IMG/VR virus record: IMGVR_UViG_3300007609_000055
Coordinates: 1-34,464 of that record
Strand: one strand, 5' to 3'
Source of the DNA: a virus
DNA: 34,464 nucleotides
The position numbers and the translations under genes are program-made. The notes below the pieces were generated by a model, which searched no databases, had not been told where the DNA came from, and saw nothing but the letters and a program-made list of their open reading frames with translations. This document shows positions 33,801-34,464 of the stretch, piece by piece; position 1 is the stretch's first letter, and the number at the start of each line of letters is the position of its first letter.

Positions 33801-34464
33801 ATTCAAAACTTCCGAATAGAATATTATCTACAGCGCCGGCGATGTCGTTTAGCGCTCTCCAAAGGCTACCTTGGAACTCTACTATGTCCTGAAGTTCATA
33901 GTCCTGTGTCTCAGAATAATCTCCTCTAAATGAAGTTTTAACATTTGAAGCATCTGGTGATCCAATTGCTAGATATTTTCCGTCTTCGGATAATTCAACA
34001 CTTGCACCAAATCTTTGCAGATCGTCTGCTACTGTGTCATCGGCATCAATTATTTGATTCAATTTCCAATTTGATGCAGTTCCACTTCTTGTGTATACAT
34101 AAATTTTGCCGCTATCAGCATCTGGAGCACCTACTGCTAAAACTGTATTAGTTCTGTTTACTGCTAATGATACACCAAAGTTTGCATTTTCAATCGAATC
34201 ATTTTTTGTAAGAGTTTGTAAGACTTGGTATGCATCGGTTTGATCTAGTACTAACCACTGATCATTGTCGTTCTTGTCTATCCAAACTCTTTTTAGCGGC
34301 TCAGAAGTTGTCTGTAACAGGTTATTGGCATTTGCAAGAGAATCAACTCTGCTGTCTACCAATCTGCTTATTCTTCCGTCTAAATCCACTGTATTGTCTG
34401 GTTCAACAATTCCTTCTGCTTCTACAGTGACTTTATTACTCGAGACAGATTTAACTTTTACAAA
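24796..34464 (-). CDS. Giant multidomain virion protein (5' end beyond window)
   Basis: The frame is open from the stop at 24796 to the window edge. A GTG at 34389 is not the real start, because 25 further in-frame codons (reading VKVKSVSSNKVTVEAEG and on) precede it. At least 3222 residues are visible. Counted from the GTG: FG-GAP-like/beta-propeller repeats near 65-165 (FGVSLAV, LAVGAPDADSGKIYVY, FGASVELSEDGKYLAIGSPD) and 990-1140 (YGSTVSISDDGKLIAVGAPF); carbohydrate-binding-like segments near 505 (NTEYTGGTILKF) and 870-895 (YFEDNIVFFDGNLYQAI); Gly-Tyr repeat modules near 1560 and 1918-1980 (GSGYVAAPVVTI, GSGYLSNPEVRI); fibre-type GDGxxxxF repeats near 2350-2560; and a TIG/IPT domain near 2930-3000. 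The likely role is a tail or baseplate protein that contacts host surface glycans. Such giant proteins occur in marine myoviruses (from memory). Confidence 0.85.
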   Translation of the reverse strand, partial: FVKVKSVSSNKVTVEAEGIVEPDNTVDLDGRISRLVDSRVDSLANANNLLQTTSEPLKRVWIDKNDNDQWLVLDQTDAYQVLQTLTKNDSIENANFGVSLAVNRTNTVLAVGAPDADSGKIYVYTRSGTASNWKLNQIIDADDTVADDLQRFGASVELSEDGKYLAIGSPDASNVKTSFRGDYSETQDYELQDIVEFQGSLWRALNDIAGAVDNILFGSFESVAQIRLELGLTQSDSKNPAALLVGDFPFVNKTTDHIIVRAPRDMYEGSAAGDSVRLKWNDLSFAYQTQDNPASIEPFGNSIPEIDTAFVTDSHVIAEKVDSILYVDASTTVPQVGQTVETQGGLGTVAYVYSEEAQVTIYVKDQNGTFGVSGSLTTDIGEFVGEYETVAPTDTTVNSDEYWGGYWRINTSNITVGEIGTDTGRGLVYHDLTPAGTTDVDRFYYNILDFEPASVVDTNPANSNDVINSQITTLTYDGQPGPDGISGIRRSSLFVLRAPKDLTDIINIAAPGDTGNDKIDVFYNSLPRFEDANWEPNTEYTGGTILKFVTAQEDTIYWRVRTTHTSRDQFLIDDPTSEDPQDLTYDVLLYEPLDELEFKDPRTIGLTLSDINKTHTVHDLWDGYLDVQITRTLNDVPLEPKVGIVVRDVTNGGTGEVVFYQKFDTENIRLYVKNVQGTWAAGNDFGENREIEFLADGSGDPIYDPASPGVDPQTGLPLIGSRVFGQTQSRSLGLEESGIGKLIVLDRVSDVALQNEDTIFDAEYWFYREENIAGVSRPANIPSEVNNDWEEVFNIPVIAGGTPSGFDKEGMYSVFERIGSSQYVKLGAFVIPERTDNTRLGQDLKLGKINQLYKLFVKAQGDGTESNPGRIYIVNNGIGEDYNFGWEFSRDKRYQGAYSNTRRYFEDNIVFFDGNLYQAITNLAPGLFDPSDWVLLENTKDILGYIPNDTGINLFDDISSILDQDLMTEFAEDFDISRSGEVLVASVKYRDTKNNTIAIYRNNGGLYQRYQEIPAPSKVTEYGSTVSISDDGKLIAVGAPFNDDVGLDHGKVYIYKQVNGKFELTQELHSPDNDTAELFGLEVDFDGNVLVVSSRNGDAFVEATFDDNTTILDGGFTKIKSYNEDAGVVRIFERFGDTLVYGQTIDFDDSGVRYFGRNVKVTGNHVYVGMPYLEFSGGSEGTVVDFVKRKNIWTPLRQAKTTVNVDKIKRVLLYDTKTNELLQYLDYIDVLQGKIAGPAEQELSYKTYYDPATYTDGTGVNIDSTNSWSVEQVGKLWWDLTNAKFKNPYQDSVIFSANNWNGLFSAANSIDVYEWVESTLLPSEWDAQTGSERGLARGISGRSKYGDNAYVTKRKYDRASKSFTTYYYYWVGNKTTLPNIQSRTLSANDVAALIRNPAEQGYRFISLISPNQFALHNCEGLIRGNDIALSIQYYTIDDQTNNIHNQYQIVSEGLASSRPSRDIEQKWVDSLIGYDLANRAVPAPELSAKQKYGILNRPRQSWFINRIEALKEVITRINSVLIQTLIIDDKSLARLNEKEEAPSVTSRRYDRTVESEADLQFVGVARARQAVISPIITDGKIVRAEIVDPGRGYLQPPLLEVNGLGENAALSAEINSVGSIISVTVINSGQNYNEFNTSISTRRFTVLVENDSTLDGRWSLYERDTAASQWIRVASQSYDVTRYWNYIDWYDVGYSQFTEIDQLIDFSYELQGLNNNIGDIVKINNIGSGGWLLLEKIDEQPGVDYTVNYKTIGRQNGTLQLNDSLYDVEKNLAGFDVTTFDTLVFDGQPSQELRIILEAIRNDIFVDELAIEYNKLFFASLRYVFSEQPYVDWAFKTSFIKAQHNVGDLEQKISFQNDNLSSYEEYIKEVKPYKVKVREYLSSYEKLDNSRSMTTDFDLPPSYLIGTNEIRSKNIKVIDNAIISQDQSLDTYPDRHWADNAAYKVVRIEVTDAGSGYVAAPVVTIAGSGGQGATATASLGRDGAISSINVVSQGSGYLSNPEVRINGSIRDGGREATAVAVIGDSPVRSMHTIIKFDRVSGNFEFVNLETKEMFTATGNRSIFNLQWPMDLRTTRVSVFVNGTEVLGGNYSYRNNIDNSKGYDRYLGQVEFNNPPVAESEIEIVYFKDINLLKAQDRINVAYNPSGDQLGNTLGQLMTGVDYGGVEIKSFNFGGSSGWDSQPWMAQSWDIYDTTFEDEIFRLDGSTISVELSKPLEDGVVYNLYRVSYDSNGQILSNVRLDDPDYDGTVMVDKPHVVMNPIIGDGETTTIFLDELGVSTVPEDSTEAEITIIIRKINSDGAFLPDPDSYDTALSGGDLAYQTATGLRAEDINVDGDGFVTVTTSAGPEEIIPGQVMDTLDITVYEKSTGGASEITVRNYVGDGVAKEFNIGTTPVARDNLFIKVNNSIIKDENAYYIDYNSKKVVLDVAPADGERVMVATLGFAAPVIIDIDTYTGDGITSEILSNARFEEDAEAFVTVNGKKINVVLEESDDSYEYPGNFVIKFPQPPFDGAIIRVLISKQDINEYEYSQVTIDTINADGSTTSFELGQAPFEQDPARAYMLVQVNDRVLNPGYSERFIISEFREYQLDLTQVPVASVNAFELEVYLNGRQLEFLQEWTFEGAGIFDPTAPPAGQPGSTVILERGVGEPGDELLVYVITDSEYRMGYFDSGNNFIKTPSTIHFDSVFNDGDVITVYQYSNHDSQDIQRQVYDVVERTELTIGTEEYYEFRNLQRGLIELRKPAVDAQYVWLVQNGTLLTPSVDYSVTPDRRYVKMLTPPSEGDLLQLMHFAGSSIVNRYGWRQFKDMLNRTHYKRLEEMYTLSEDLSWSDKSIKVVDATGLPEPEYDSRYPGVLFIEGERIEFFKRDGNELKQIRRGTLGTGVKDLYPAGTMFMEQGVDASIPYKDETEIITVDAGGYSRASTVYENSPGMSVEKIYYTSNNNSAFPLGGDPIPVINYPGQYAVVIGTGFKQNVTALVGETECETTFVSDTELRFKTPALPVGSYDLVIVNPATNVPVDQPRTSVVVPDAIPYLQILLPFAPAPNPTSATGWYKDLETIRVQDAIPGRGYIIDNPGTTDFTAFGAPNNFSGTEFIIPRDIDTTLLSGTGTLKDFVSIPLEYWEAQDIEVFAAGRRLRKTPISVYNYDAQDSPEGDIIVEAEFAVNRNVGAYVRLTTPPPEGTKITIVKKIGSTWSDPGTPLSQADGDVARFLQSKTTDQPR

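Noticed and set aside
34387-34389. GTG as the start codon of the giant gene
   Set aside because: The frame stays open for 25 further codons to the window edge with protein-like sequence, and there is no ribosome-binding site before the GTG, so the true start lies outside.

Overview
The window looks like part of a tailed-phage genome of the marine T4-like (myovirus) kind, as found in cyanophages and SAR11-type phages. All 25 genes I can support are on the minus strand. Most are separated by a few bases or overlap, and there are no tRNA, rRNA or bacterial housekeeping genes. At least three intergenic gaps carry a T4-type late-promoter octamer (TATAAATA or GATAAATA). The tail proteins have the modular, low-cysteine, repeat-rich look of marine myovirus structural proteins. 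The host cannot be read from the sequence.

In the direction of transcription (from high to low coordinates) the layout is as follows. (1) 34464-24796 is one giant virion protein gene that runs off the right edge. At least 3222 codons are visible. It has FG-GAP/beta-propeller-like repeats, carbohydrate-binding-like modules, glycine-tyrosine repeat modules and a TIG domain. (2) 24773-14327 is a tail/baseplate/adhesin block. It holds a small structural protein with an HxHxH motif, four tandem paralogues sharing an N-terminal module of about 150 residues but ending in different C-termini (one a Tail Collar domain, one with LDG repeats), and a further structural protein. Lying among these are a small possible assembly protein, a 2OG-Fe(II) oxygenase and a degenerate oxygenase-like protein. 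(3) 14273-9150 is a surface-glycan-like block. It holds two related GT-A glycosyltransferases, two conserved hypothetical proteins, a protein made of two fused copies of a glycosyltransferase-like domain, and a methyltransferase-like protein with an N-terminal repeat array. (4) 9163-1 is the most unusual part. After a 74-residue unknown protein come seven radical SAM proteins of two or three architectures, with a QueC-like PP-loop ATPase in the middle. The seventh radical SAM gene runs off the left edge.

Blocks 3 and 4 form one almost gapless run from 14273 to the window edge: 14 of the 15 genes overlap or touch the next one, and the only gap is 12 bases. This suggests one long transcript, expressed with or just after the late tail genes, and possibly one pathway. 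My inference is that the virus makes or modifies a sugar, nucleotide or peptide moiety. Radical SAM enzymes, an ATP-dependent amidating/adenylating-type enzyme, a methyltransferase and glycosyltransferases could act in sequence on the virion, the host surface or a small molecule. The actual product cannot be determined from sequence alone.
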